From Collinsella aerofaciens (GTDB lineage: Bacteria; Actinomycetota; Coriobacteriia; Coriobacteriales; Coriobacteriaceae), in NCBI GenBank assembly GCA_008680965.1, contig NAKE01000001.1, forward strand, positions 124,001-188,000: a stretch of 64,000 nt of DNA. Direction: 5' to 3'. The position numbers and the translations under genes are program-made. The notes below the pieces were generated by a model. That model was not told the DNA's origin. It did no database searches and worked only from the letters and a program-made list of their open reading frames with translations. Below, piece by piece: positions 1-7,259 of this stretch (its first letter is position 1; each line of letters begins with the position of its first letter).

Positions 1-350
1 CCCAGGTGCTCGCCCCCGACGGAACCGTGGTCAAGACCACGCAATCCCGCTCGCTCGGCCAGGCCGTCAGCGCCACCACGGCCGATCAGGTCAAGCAGGC
101 CATGCTCGCGGCTGTCCAGTCCGGCACCGGCACCGATGCCCAGATTCCGGGCGTCAAGGTCGCCGGCAAGACTGGATCGGCCGAGACCGGCGGCACCAAC
201 GTCAACTCGATGTTCGTCGGCTTCGCACCTTACGATTCACCCACGGTCGCCATCTCGGTGGCCTTGGAGGATTACGACAAACACGACGTCAAGGCAGCCA
301 AGATCGCCGGCATCGTCCTGACTGCGGCACTTGCCGCCCAAGGAGCGTGA
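1..350 (+). CDS. Penicillin-binding protein, C-terminal end of the transpeptidase domain (5' partial)
   Basis: Only the last ~115 residues are in the window; the reading frame runs off the left edge. The KTG box of class B penicillin-binding proteins is visible as GKTGSAE, followed by a segment (MFVGFAPYDSPTVAISVALE) typical of the end of the transpeptidase fold. Family role: cross-linking of peptidoglycan peptides on the outer face of the membrane. In actinobacteria a pbpA-like gene commonly sits just before a PASTA kinase gene, as here (132-bp gap, same strand), so it is probably the elongation/division transpeptidase of that cluster. The exact class cannot be fixed from the fragment. Confidence 0.85.
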   Translation, partial: QVLAPDGTVVKTTQSRSLGQAVSATTADQVKQAMLAAVQSGTGTDAQIPGVKVAGKTGSAETGGTNVNSMFVGFAPYDSPTVAISVALEDYDKHDVKAAKIAGIVLTAALAAQGA

Positions 351-482
351 TGCCTGTGATCGAAGCGGATACTTGGGGCGCGCCACGGCCGATGAGCTAG
401 CGGCAAGGCGCCACGCGGTCCCAGCGACCATAGATTTGGTACTACACACATCGTTGAGCGAATAAGTTAGTTAGGAGCAGGA

Positions 483-2432
483 ATGGAACAGAGGGTCCTC
501 GGGGGAAGATACCTCCTCAAGGATAAGGTGGGAACGGGCGGCATGGCGACCGTCTTCCGTGCGCAAGATCAGGTCCTCGACCGCACGGTTGCCGTCAAGA
601 TCATGCTGCCGCAGTATGCCGGCGACGCCACCTTCGCCGCCCGCTTTAAGCAGGAGGCCCAGGCAGCAGCAGGTCTCTCCTCCCCCTATATCGTGGGCGT
701 CTACGATTGGGGCAAGGATGGCGATACCTACTACATCGTCATGGAGTACCTGCGCGGTACCGACCTTAAGAGCGGCATCAAGAGCCACGGCGCCCTCGAT
801 CCAAAGAAGGTCGCGCAGATCGGCTCGCAGATCAGCTCCGCGCTTTCGGTCGCCCACAAGCACGAGATCATCCACCGCGACATTAAGCCGCAAAACATCA
901 TGGTGCTGCCCGACGGCAACATCAAGGTCATGGACTTTGGCATCGCGCGCGCAAAGAACAGCCACCTCACGCAGGACAACAATGTACTGGGCACCGCCCA
1001 CTACGTAAGCCCCGAGCAAACGCGCGGCCAGGACCTCGGTCCCACTTCGGATATCTACTCCCTGGGCGTCGTGATGTACGAGTGCGCCACCGGTCGCGTC
1101 CCCTTTGACGGTGACGACGCCATCTCGGTTGCGCTCAAGCAGGTAAACGAACTGCCGGTTCCGCCGAGCCAGATCAACTCCGGCGTCGACGCCGATCTGG
1201 AGCGCATCATCCTCAAGTGCATGGAAAAGGACCCGTCGAACCGCTTCCAGACGGCAGACGAGCTGCGCCAGGTGCTCAACAACTACCTGTCCGGCCGCGC
1301 CGTCAACGTCTCCGAGCCCACGCGCATCATCGGTGCCGCGGGCGACCTGGGCGCCACCAAGACCCGTGAGCTGTCTGACTCCACGCGCGCTATGGTTCGC
1401 CCCGTATCGGGCGTAAGCGGACAGACCAACCCCCGCAGCGCCGTCTCGGGTTCCACCGGTTCCTACGAGGTCGATCAGCCCAAGTCCAACAAGAACAAGA
1501 TTATCGCCGCCGTAGTCGCCGCAATCGCCGTGGTTGGCGTTGTGGTGGCCTTCGCCACCGGGCTCTTTGGGGGCGAGCAGGTTACGGTGCCCGATGTGCT
1601 TAACAAGGACCAGCAGACCGCTATCGAGCTGATCAAGGAGGCCGGCCTTGAGGTCGGAACTGTCGACCAGAGCTATAACGACGATGTCGACGAGGGCAAG
1701 GTTGCCGAGCAGACCCCCAACGGCAACACTAAGAAGCCCAAGGGCTCCAAGGTTAACCTGGTGATCTCCAAGGGCCCCAAGCCCTCCGAGAAAGTTGAGG
1801 TTCCGCAGCTCGTCGGCCTAACCAAGGACCAGGCCGAGGCCGCGCTGGCAAGCGTGGGCCTGAAGGGCAACGCAACCGAGGAGGCCAACGAGGCCGACGA
1901 AGGCCAGGTCTTTGAGCAGGGCACTGATGCCGGCAAGGAAGTCGAGAAGGGCACGACCATCTCGTATAAGGTCTCCAGCGGTCCTGACACCACCTCCGTC
2001 CCCGATCTGACCGACATGACCGAGGCCCAGGCACGCAACGCTCTCGACATGGCCGGTTTTGGCGTCAACGTGAGCTACCAGGAGAACGATTCCGTCACCG
2101 AGGGCACCGTCATTAGCTGGAACCCCAGCGGCAAGCAGAAGCCCGGCGCCACGATCACCGTCGTCATCGCCAAGAAGTCTGGCAAGGCCAGCGTTCCGGG
2201 CAACCTTTACGGCAAGAGCATCTCCGCCGCCGTCACCGCGCTCAACAACGCCGGGTTCTACAACATCGCATTCTGCGATCAGAACGGCAATCCCGTGAGT
2301 GGCAACGAAAACGCCACCGTGACGGGCGTCTCCCCCACTGGCAAGCAGTCCACCGACAGCACGATCACGCTGACGGTTTCGGTTTCTGGCTCTGGTACTG
2401 ATTCAGGCGACGACGCCGGTACAAGCAACTAG
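483..2432 (+). CDS. PASTA-domain serine/threonine protein kinase (PknB/PrkC/StkP type)
   Basis: 649 aa membrane kinase. Residues ~10-270 are a Hanks-type kinase: glycine loop VGTGGMATVF (~16-25), catalytic Lys39 in VAVKI, HRDIKPQN with Asp133, DFG at 151-153, and an SPEQ activation-segment motif. A basic/serine-rich linker follows, then one membrane helix (~335-360) and three clear extracellular PASTA repeats from ~365, plus a weaker fourth at the C-terminus. PASTA domains bind muropeptides or lipid II, so the enzyme couples wall state to phosphorylation of division and wall proteins. The start has a clear GGAGCAGGA ribosome site. It follows the transpeptidase gene on the same strand; a terminator lies 50 bp after the stop. 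The domain order leaves little doubt. Confidence 0.96.
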   Translation: MEQRVLGGRYLLKDKVGTGGMATVFRAQDQVLDRTVAVKIMLPQYAGDATFAARFKQEAQAAAGLSSPYIVGVYDWGKDGDTYYIVMEYLRGTDLKSGIKSHGALDPKKVAQIGSQISSALSVAHKHEIIHRDIKPQNIMVLPDGNIKVMDFGIARAKNSHLTQDNNVLGTAHYVSPEQTRGQDLGPTSDIYSLGVVMYECATGRVPFDGDDAISVALKQVNELPVPPSQINSGVDADLERIILKCMEKDPSNRFQTADELRQVLNNYLSGRAVNVSEPTRIIGAAGDLGATKTRELSDSTRAMVRPVSGVSGQTNPRSAVSGSTGSYEVDQPKSNKNKIIAAVVAAIAVVGVVVAFATGLFGGEQVTVPDVLNKDQQTAIELIKEAGLEVGTVDQSYNDDVDEGKVAEQTPNGNTKKPKGSKVNLVISKGPKPSEKVEVPQLVGLTKDQAEAALASVGLKGNATEEANEADEGQVFEQGTDAGKEVEKGTTISYKVSSGPDTTSVPDLTDMTEAQARNALDMAGFGVNVSYQENDSVTEGTVISWNPSGKQKPGATITVVIAKKSGKASVPGNLYGKSISAAVTALNNAGFYNIAFCDQNGNPVSGNENATVTGVSPTGKQSTDSTITLTVSVSGSGTDSGDDAGTSN

Positions 2433-2482
2433 TCGGCTGCTTATTATCTGCGCAGCGAACGCCGCAAACATATTCGCTCAGA

Positions 2483-2524
2483 AGCGCCCGCTTGCTCCCC
2501 CGGCAAGCGGGCGCTTTGCTTTTG
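2483..2524 (+). terminator. Rho-independent terminator after the PASTA kinase
   Basis: Perfect 12-bp arms AGCGCCCGCTTG (2483-2494) and CAAGCGGGCGCT (2504-2515) with a 9-nt loop, followed by TTGCTTTT. Confidence 0.9.
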
Positions 2525-2567
2525 ATGCGACCCGCTAGCATGGAAAGGCGCAGCTCTAACACCAAAA

Positions 2568-2596
2568 GAGCCCGGCACCGTGGTGGTACCGGGCTC
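2568..2596 (-). terminator. Hairpin reading as a minus-strand terminator
   Basis: Arms GAGCCCGGCACC and GGTACCGGGCTC pair with one mismatch. On the minus strand the hairpin is followed by TTTTGG. It lies downstream of the tRNA-like fragment at 2608-2631, mirroring the hairpin that follows the intact tRNA-Arg. Confidence 0.55.
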
Positions 2597-2607
2597 GATA
2601 TTCCTCT

Positions 2608-2700
2608 GGTGCCCCCGGGCGGATTCGAAAACTCCCCCCGCGGGGAAATTGGCGACGCGGGTGTCGACGGTCCGAATCCGCCGGCGGTCCCCACAAACCA
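2608..2700. repeat. tRNA-Arg-derived debris forming an imperfect palindrome
   Basis: Positions 2608-2631 repeat the 3' end of the neighbouring tRNA-Arg gene (24 bases identical to 2736-2759, including the encoded CCA). Positions 2657-2682 carry part of the same tRNA in the opposite orientation (GCGGGTGTCGACGG then CGAATCCGCC, one mismatch), so the segment folds on itself. No full cloverleaf can be drawn: the acceptor and anticodon arms are missing. Either a decayed second tRNA copy or scars of integration at the tRNA 3' end would explain it. Confidence 0.6.
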
Positions 2701-2703
2701 GAA

Positions 2704-2727
2704 ACGGCGCCGCTATCGCGACGCCGT
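2704..2727 (-). terminator. Short hairpin after tRNA-Arg
   Basis: Arms ACGGCG (2704-2709) and CGCCGT (2722-2727) lie just downstream of the tRNA on its strand, followed by TTTCTGG. The T tract is weak. Confidence 0.4.
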
Positions 2728-2736
2728 CATATTCTC

Positions 2737-2812
2737 TGGTGCCCCCGGGCGGATTCGAACCGTCGACACCCGCTTTAGGAGAGCGGTGCTCTATCCCCTG
2801 AGCTACGGAGGC
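2737..2812 (-). tRNA. tRNA-Arg (anticodon CCT)
   Basis: 76 nt including an encoded CCA. The acceptor stem GCCTCCG/CGGGGGC pairs with one U-G wobble. A D arm with AGCTCAGGGGATAGAGC is visible. The anticodon stem CCGCT/AGCGG encloses the loop CTCCTAA, giving anticodon CCT. The T arm has GGTTCGAATCC. It reads the codon AGG. Confidence 0.96.
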
Positions 2813-2870
2813 ATGTTGTACTAGTGTAGCAGATTTACTGCATCGCCATACGTCGCATGACTAGACTTCG

Positions 2871-2939
2871 AAGTTGCGGTGGAATAGTTCCTGTCTGAAG
2901 CATCTAAAGCCGTATTTAGAAACTATTTCACCGCAACTT
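2871..2939. repeat. 69-bp palindromic repeat, family R1, copy a
   Basis: 19-bp end arms (AAGTTGCGGTGGAATAGTT and its near-perfect complement at 2921-2939, one mismatch) enclose a 31-bp centre. The same layout at exactly 69 bp recurs at 6557-6625 and, split by an IS3 element, at 13739-13764 plus 15067-15109. It begins 8 bp beyond the DUF956 stop codon. Confidence 0.9.
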
Positions 2940-2947
2940 ATGAGGAG

Positions 2948-3346
2948 CTAGTTGCCTTTGTGGAAGAGGCCTTTGATGACGGAGGGGATGCTCTTGGCGC
3001 CCTTGGCCGTCACATCGATAAAGTCGGGCGAACGCACGAGCTTATTCTCGTCGACGTACTTGCGGACCGCGCGAAGCGTCTCTTTGTCGTCGCGCGTCGA
3101 AAACGTAAAGTGACCGTTGTCCTTGGTGAAGATGGCAAAACGCGTAATCTTCTTGGTGCCGCGCAAAACCTCGGCGGCAATATAGTCGACCTCGTCCCAC
3201 GGGATTTGAATATAATCCTCGGGATTGCGCTCGTTATAGTACTCAAACGCCTTATTGCCCACCATCACGTTACCGTGGCTGGTAAGCCCCATCAGGCAGG
3301 TTGCCGGCGTTGCCAGATCGACCGTGCTGTTCTGAGATTGCGCCAT
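2948..3346 (-). CDS. DUF956 family protein linked to the mannose PTS (ManO-like)
   Basis: 132 aa soluble protein resembling the DUF956 family, which is found almost only beside mannose-family PTS operons in gram-positive bacteria. Landmarks are LMGLTSHGNVMVGNKAFEYYN near the N-terminus, IPWDEVDYIAAEV in the middle, and a basic tail. Its biochemical role is not established; a regulatory or accessory part in the PTS is inferred from context. It is the last gene of the manXYZ-like operon, 120 bp after IID, with a hairpin between them. The ATG at 3346 was chosen because GGAGGG lies ~8 nt upstream; an in-frame start 17 codons earlier has no such site. Confidence 0.8.
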   Translation of the reverse strand: MAQSQNSTVDLATPATCLMGLTSHGNVMVGNKAFEYYNERNPEDYIQIPWDEVDYIAAEVLRGTKKITRFAIFTKDNGHFTFSTRDDKETLRAVRKYVDENKLVRSPDFIDVTAKGAKSIPSVIKGLFHKGN

Positions 3347-3374
3347 ACGCGCCTCGCCCTCCAATAAAAACAAT

Positions 3375-3410
3375 CGGACCGCATCCAGTGTACCCACCGG
3401 GTGCGGTCCG
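3375..3410 (-). terminator. Hairpin between PTS IID and DUF956 (terminator or attenuator)
   Basis: Arms CGGACCGCA (3375-3383) and TGCGGTCCG (3402-3410). On the minus strand it is followed by ATTGTTTTTATT. Its position inside the operon would lower DUF956 expression relative to the PTS genes. Confidence 0.7.
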
Positions 3411-3466
3411 TTTCAATGGCTCAAAAGCCCTTACCTAGCAACTCTCGGTCTTAAGCCGAAGCGTGC

Positions 3467-4387
3467 TTACATGAAGCCGCAGAAGCGACCGATGATGCCG
3501 ACGGCGAAGAGAGCCAGGATGATGACGATCGGGCTGACCTTCTTCTTGAGGAGCTTGCAGACCAGCAGGGTCAGGCACACGGCGGCAAGGCCGGGGATGA
3601 GCTGATCGAGGTTACCCTGGAGCGTGGTGACCTTCATCTGATCAAGGGCGGTAGCACCGACGGAGTTGTACATCGTCAGCGCTTCCTTGATACCCTCGGA
3701 ACCGGAAGGCAGGCTAGCCCAGTCGATAAAGGCGCCAGCAGACTGCTTGACCGTGGAGACGATCGGGGTGAAGGAAATGGACACCCAGCGCTCGACCAGG
3801 GCGCCGATGATGAACATACCCAGGATGGAAGCGCCCTCGGTGACCTTGCCCATCAGACCGCCGGAGAGGTCCTTGGCGATAGAGGAGCCGACCTTGTAGC
3901 CAAACTCCTGTGTGTACCACAGGAAAGCGTAACGGATGATGTTCCACGCGAAGAAGAACAGCAACGGACCGACGATGCTGCCGGACATGGCCAGGGAAGC
4001 GCCCAGAGCGCCCAGAATCGGGCGAAGGGTGAACCAGAAGACGGGGTCACCGACGCCGGCGAGCGGGCCCATCATACCGACCTTGACGCCCTGGATGGCG
4101 ACGTCATCGATCGGAGCACCGTTGGCGCGCTCCTCCTCGAGGGCGAGGGTAACGCCAATGACGGGGGCGGAAACATAGGGGTGGGTGTTATAGAACTCCA
4201 GGTGGCGCTTAAGCGCGGCAATCTGGTCATCCTTGCTGGTGTAGAGCTTCTTGATCGCAGGGATCATTGCGAAGCACCAGCCGCCGTTCTGCATACGCTC
4301 GTAGTTCCACGAGCCCTGAAGGAACTGATGACGGAAGCAAACCTTCTTACGGTCAGCCTTGGTGAGCTGAATCTTGTTCTCTGCCAT
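3467..4387 (-). CDS. manZ: PTS mannose-family transporter subunit IID
   Basis: 306 aa membrane subunit. Residues ~8-70 carry the IID signature (ADRKKVCFRHQFLQGSWNYERMQNGGWCFAMIPAIKKLY), then GVKVGMMGPLAGVGDPVFWFTLRPILGALGA and several hydrophobic segments ending in a C-terminal helix. IID and IIC together form the sugar channel of mannose/fructose/sorbose-type PTS. It lies 16 bp downstream of IIC on the same strand. The ATG at 4387 is preceded by GGAGGGG at good distance; a GTG three codons upstream is less likely. Substrate (mannose, glucose, fructose or an amino sugar) cannot be settled from sequence. Confidence 0.95.
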   Translation of the reverse strand: MAENKIQLTKADRKKVCFRHQFLQGSWNYERMQNGGWCFAMIPAIKKLYTSKDDQIAALKRHLEFYNTHPYVSAPVIGVTLALEEERANGAPIDDVAIQGVKVGMMGPLAGVGDPVFWFTLRPILGALGASLAMSGSIVGPLLFFFAWNIIRYAFLWYTQEFGYKVGSSIAKDLSGGLMGKVTEGASILGMFIIGALVERWVSISFTPIVSTVKQSAGAFIDWASLPSGSEGIKEALTMYNSVGATALDQMKVTTLQGNLDQLIPGLAAVCLTLLVCKLLKKKVSPIVIILALFAVGIIGRFCGFM

Positions 4388-4403
4388 ATGTATCACTCCC
4401 CTC

Positions 4404-5222
4404 CTACTCGTAATCGTTCAGAATGTCGCCGAGCGGGTCGCCGGAGCCACCGCCCGTGCCGCCACCCTGCTTGGCCAGATCCTTAAGGCCAAGGTAGATG
4501 AGGGCAAGGGAGATGCCGATGAGGCCAAGGGCGATCAGCGTGAGCTGAGGGATGGCAGCAAGGACAAAGCCGAGGATGAAGAACGGCCAGGTCTCCTTGG
4601 TGGCCATCATGTTGATGACCATGGCGTAACCGACGGAAGCGACCATGCCGCCGCCGACGGCCATGCCGCCGGACAGCCAGTCGGGCATAGCGTTAAGCGC
4701 GTTGGTAACAGCCTCGGCCGGGATAACACACAGAAGTACTGCCGGGATGGCGATACGAAGGCCCTGCATGAGGATGGCAGCGTACTGCCAGCGCTCGATG
4801 CCGGAGAAGTCGCCCTTCTCGGCGCAACCGTCCATGGCGTGAGCGATAGCGGTAGCAATGGTACGGCAGATCATGGTCAGGAACAGACCAGCGACCGACA
4901 GCGGGACGGCGACGGCGATGGCCGCGGTAACGGCCTTGGCCGAATCAGTGGCGCCGCCGTTGAGGGCGAGCACCATGATGATCGAAGAAGCGACCGAGGC
5001 CAGAGCGGCGTCAGGCGCGACGGCGGCGCCGACGTTAGCCCAGCCAAGGGCCATCATCTGGAGCGAACCGCCCAGGAGGATGCCCTCCTGAAGGTGACCG
5101 GTTACGAGACCGATAAGCGTGCATGCCACGAGCGGCTGATGGAACTGGAACTCATCCAGAACGCCTTCCATACCGGCAAGCAACGCGACAATCGCAACAA
5201 GCAGAATAGTGATTGCAGACAT
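4404..5222 (-). CDS. manY: PTS mannose-family transporter subunit IIC
   Basis: 272 aa, highly hydrophobic. The N-terminus (MSAITILLVAIVALLAGMEG) and GLVTGHLQEGILLGGSLQMMALGWANVGAAVAPDAALASV match the conserved IIC core that forms the transport domain. The C-terminal 25 residues are glycine-rich and cytoplasmic. AAAGGAGGG precedes the ATG. It sits between IIAB (18-bp gap) and IID (16-bp gap), a tight operon. Confidence 0.95.
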   Translation of the reverse strand: MSAITILLVAIVALLAGMEGVLDEFQFHQPLVACTLIGLVTGHLQEGILLGGSLQMMALGWANVGAAVAPDAALASVASSIIMVLALNGGATDSAKAVTAAIAVAVPLSVAGLFLTMICRTIATAIAHAMDGCAEKGDFSGIERWQYAAILMQGLRIAIPAVLLCVIPAEAVTNALNAMPDWLSGGMAVGGGMVASVGYAMVINMMATKETWPFFILGFVLAAIPQLTLIALGLIGISLALIYLGLKDLAKQGGGTGGGSGDPLGDILNDYE

Positions 5223-5240
5223 GTATCGGACCCTCCTTTA

Positions 5241-6230
5241 CTATGCTTGAGCGGCCAGTTCGGCCTTAGCTTTCTTCAACATGGCGTCGAGATCCTCGGA
5301 GGCATCCGAAGGAACCTTGCGGACCTCGAACTTGACGCCCTTGGCCTTGAGGGCCTCGAGGGTCTTAACGTCGTCATCGCCCATAGCGACGGCGTTGGTG
5401 ACGACGACCTTGCCCTTGGAGTGAGCCATGGAACCGATGTTGACTTCCTTGATGTCGACGCCGGCCTCGATGGCCTTGAGCAGATCCTGCGGGTTCTCGA
5501 AGAGCAGCATGGCCTTGGTGTCACCAAAACGCGTGTCCTTGACGACCTCGGCCATCTTCTTGATAGGCACGACGTTGGCATGGACTCCCGGAGGGGCAGC
5601 CTGCTCGATCATGGTCTTGCGGAGCTCGTCGTGAGCAACGCCGTCGGAAACCACGATGATGCGGTTGGGGTTGATCTGCTTGGTCCACGTGGTGGCCACC
5701 TGACCATGCAGCAGACGGGTGTCGATACGGACGTGGGCAATCTTGATGTGCCCGTCGCCGATGACCGTTCCCGGAGGGATGGCGCCTGCAGGAGCAGCGG
5801 CGGCCGCAGCCGGCTTCTTCTCCTCGGGCTCCAGAGACTCGGGCTTGACGCGCACGCCAGCCTTAGCCTCAGTCACGAGATGTTTTGCGATCGCATGTGC
5901 AGTGTTCTTTGCGTCAAAGCGCTGCGAATATGCCTCGATGAGCATAGGCAGGTTGACACCGGTGACGATAGCCCAGGAATCGTGGCCCTCGATGAGCCCG
6001 CTGATCTGGTTGAACGGCGTGCCGCCCCACAGATCAACGAGGAAGAGCACCTGCTCCTGGTCCTCGAAGGAAGCGATTGCTTCCTCGACCTTAGCACGGA
6101 AGTCGTCGGGGCCCATGCTCGGCTCGAGCGAGACCACGGCCACAGACGGCTGATCGCCAAAGACCATCGAGCCCGTCTGCTTGATTCCAGCTGCCAAGTC
6201 CCCGTGGCTAGCAAGAACAATACTTACCAT
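5241..6230 (-). CDS. manX: PTS mannose-family fused IIA-IIB phosphocarrier
   Basis: 329 aa cytoplasmic protein. Residues 1-125 are the IIA domain with phospho-His9 in ASHGD and the DLWGGTPFN loop. An Ala/Pro/Lys-rich linker spans ~130-155. Residues ~160-325 are the IIB domain with phospho-His175 in RIDTRLLHGQVATTW. Phosphate passes HPr to IIA, IIB and the sugar during uptake through IIC/IID. This fusion matches the E. coli ManX plan. The ATG at 6230 has AGGAGG seven bases upstream; the GTG one codon earlier is an alternative. First gene of the operon manX-manY-manZ-DUF956. Confidence 0.95.
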   Translation of the reverse strand: MVSIVLASHGDLAAGIKQTGSMVFGDQPSVAVVSLEPSMGPDDFRAKVEEAIASFEDQEQVLFLVDLWGGTPFNQISGLIEGHDSWAIVTGVNLPMLIEAYSQRFDAKNTAHAIAKHLVTEAKAGVRVKPESLEPEEKKPAAAAAAPAGAIPPGTVIGDGHIKIAHVRIDTRLLHGQVATTWTKQINPNRIIVVSDGVAHDELRKTMIEQAAPPGVHANVVPIKKMAEVVKDTRFGDTKAMLLFENPQDLLKAIEAGVDIKEVNIGSMAHSKGKVVVTNAVAMGDDDVKTLEALKAKGVKFEVRKVPSDASEDLDAMLKKAKAELAAQA

Positions 6231-6556
6231 CACATAACCTCCTTTTTGTCTACGTAATTCCTACACGACATGAAAGGAGTATACCTGTTTGGTTTGTGGA
6301 ATTATAGCTAAATCCGCAAAAGGTTGGATTATTTGTTTAAACGTCTAAGTTTGTTACAAGTTGGTTACGTTGCTGCTTTTCGACTCATTACCCGCCAAGG
6401 CGTCGCTCATCAAGCCACGCATTTTACAGATACAAGCAGACTGTTCATTAATATCGATTTTAGGCAAGCGCGAATGCGCTTGTACTGCCGCTACATTGTT
6501 CAAACAGGTATGACTTGACTATTTGCGCGACTTATGATCTACGAAACCACTCAAAA
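6231..6556 (-). promoter_or_regulatory. AT-rich control region upstream of the mannose PTS operon
   Basis: The stretch is far more AT-rich than its surroundings and holds no convincing gene. A minus-strand TATAAT (6301-6306) is a good -10 candidate ~70 bp before manX, but no matching -35 is clear. The rest, up to the R1 repeat at 6557, shows no feature I can name. Confidence 0.45.
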
Positions 6557-6625
6557 AAGTTGCGGTGGAACAGTTCTTGTTTAAGAGCCAGAAGGCTGGA
6601 TTTAGGAACTATTTCACCGCAACTT
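6557..6625. repeat. 69-bp palindromic repeat, family R1, copy b
   Basis: Same length and arms as copy a (AAGTTGCGGTGGAACAGTTC at the left, its near-complement at the right); the centre has diverged. It starts 10 bp after the hypA stop codon, so it sits at a minus-strand gene 3' end like copy a. Confidence 0.9.
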
Positions 6626-6635
6626 ATAGGGAATC

Positions 6636-7064
6636 CTAGACGATGTGGAGGGGGTGGGCGGCATCGACGGCGTCGAGGACGTCGGAAGGGCCGTCGGGGG
6701 CAGCGTCTGCCGGTTCCTCGTCGGGGGTCTCAATCTGCTTAATCATAACCTCCTGGCCCTGCAGCAGGTATGTCTCGCCGCTGCCGCAATGAGGGCAGGT
6801 CTTGCCGTGCTCGACTGTCGCATAGTCGCGGCCGCACGCCTCGCAATGCGTCACGGCCTCGACAGGCTCCACAATAAGCTCCGCGCCCTGCGCGATGGGC
6901 TTTTTATCTGCCGCCCAGCGCCAAGCGTCGAGCAGCAAGTCGGGAACGACGCCCGAGACCTCGCCCAGCAGCAGCGTGACGCTCGAAACGCGACGCACGC
7001 CATTGGCGCGCGCCACGTTCTCGACATCGCGAATGATGTGGTAAACGATTCCGAGCTCGTGCAC
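6636..7064 (-). CDS. hypA: Hydrogenase/urease nickel incorporation protein HypA
   Basis: 142 aa. It starts MHELGIVYHI, whose His2 is the family's nickel ligand, and carries a zinc site with two CxxC pairs, CEAC and CPHC. Residues ~115-142 form a variable acidic tail. HypA, normally with HypB, delivers nickel to the [NiFe] hydrogenase large subunit. The start is GTG with an upstream AAGGA. It lies 32 kb away from hypFCDE in this window, downstream of the big Fe-S oxidoreductase on the same strand but 195 bp apart with hairpins between. Confidence 0.95.
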   Translation of the reverse strand: MHELGIVYHIIRDVENVARANGVRRVSSVTLLLGEVSGVVPDLLLDAWRWAADKKPIAQGAELIVEPVEAVTHCEACGRDYATVEHGKTCPHCGSGETYLLQGQEVMIKQIETPDEEPADAAPDGPSDVLDAVDAAHPLHIV

Positions 7065-7076
7065 TTTTAATTCCTT

Positions 7077-7174
7077 CCGCCGTTCTAACGAACGGCGGTC
7101 GGCTTGACGCTGCGCGAGCCCCAGACGGGCGATCTGCCTTTCAATCGTCGGGCATGGGCAAAAGCCCTATGCCC
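7077..7174 (-). terminator. Two hairpins between the oxidoreductase gene and hypA
   Basis: Hairpin 1: CCGCCGTTC (7077-7085) and GAACGGCGG (7090-7098), loop TAAC. Hairpin 2: 7150-7159 with 7164-7174, one bulge. Neither has a strong T tract. The first lies just before the hypA ribosome site and could affect its translation. Confidence 0.4.
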
Positions 7175-7259
7175 TCCTCTTTCAAGGCACCTCGCCACGC
7201 CTGGGACCCGCTCGCTGTCCAACCGTTCTCTGCGCCGTTCGCTTACTTGTTAGGTTCTT

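Noticed and set aside
2492..2824. Small plus-strand frame across the tRNA region
   Set aside because: It runs through a terminator, tRNA debris and the antisense of tRNA-Arg.
4374..6257. Long plus-strand open frame opposite the PTS genes
   Set aside because: It is the antisense shadow of three clear PTS subunits; no ribosome site and no family resemblance.
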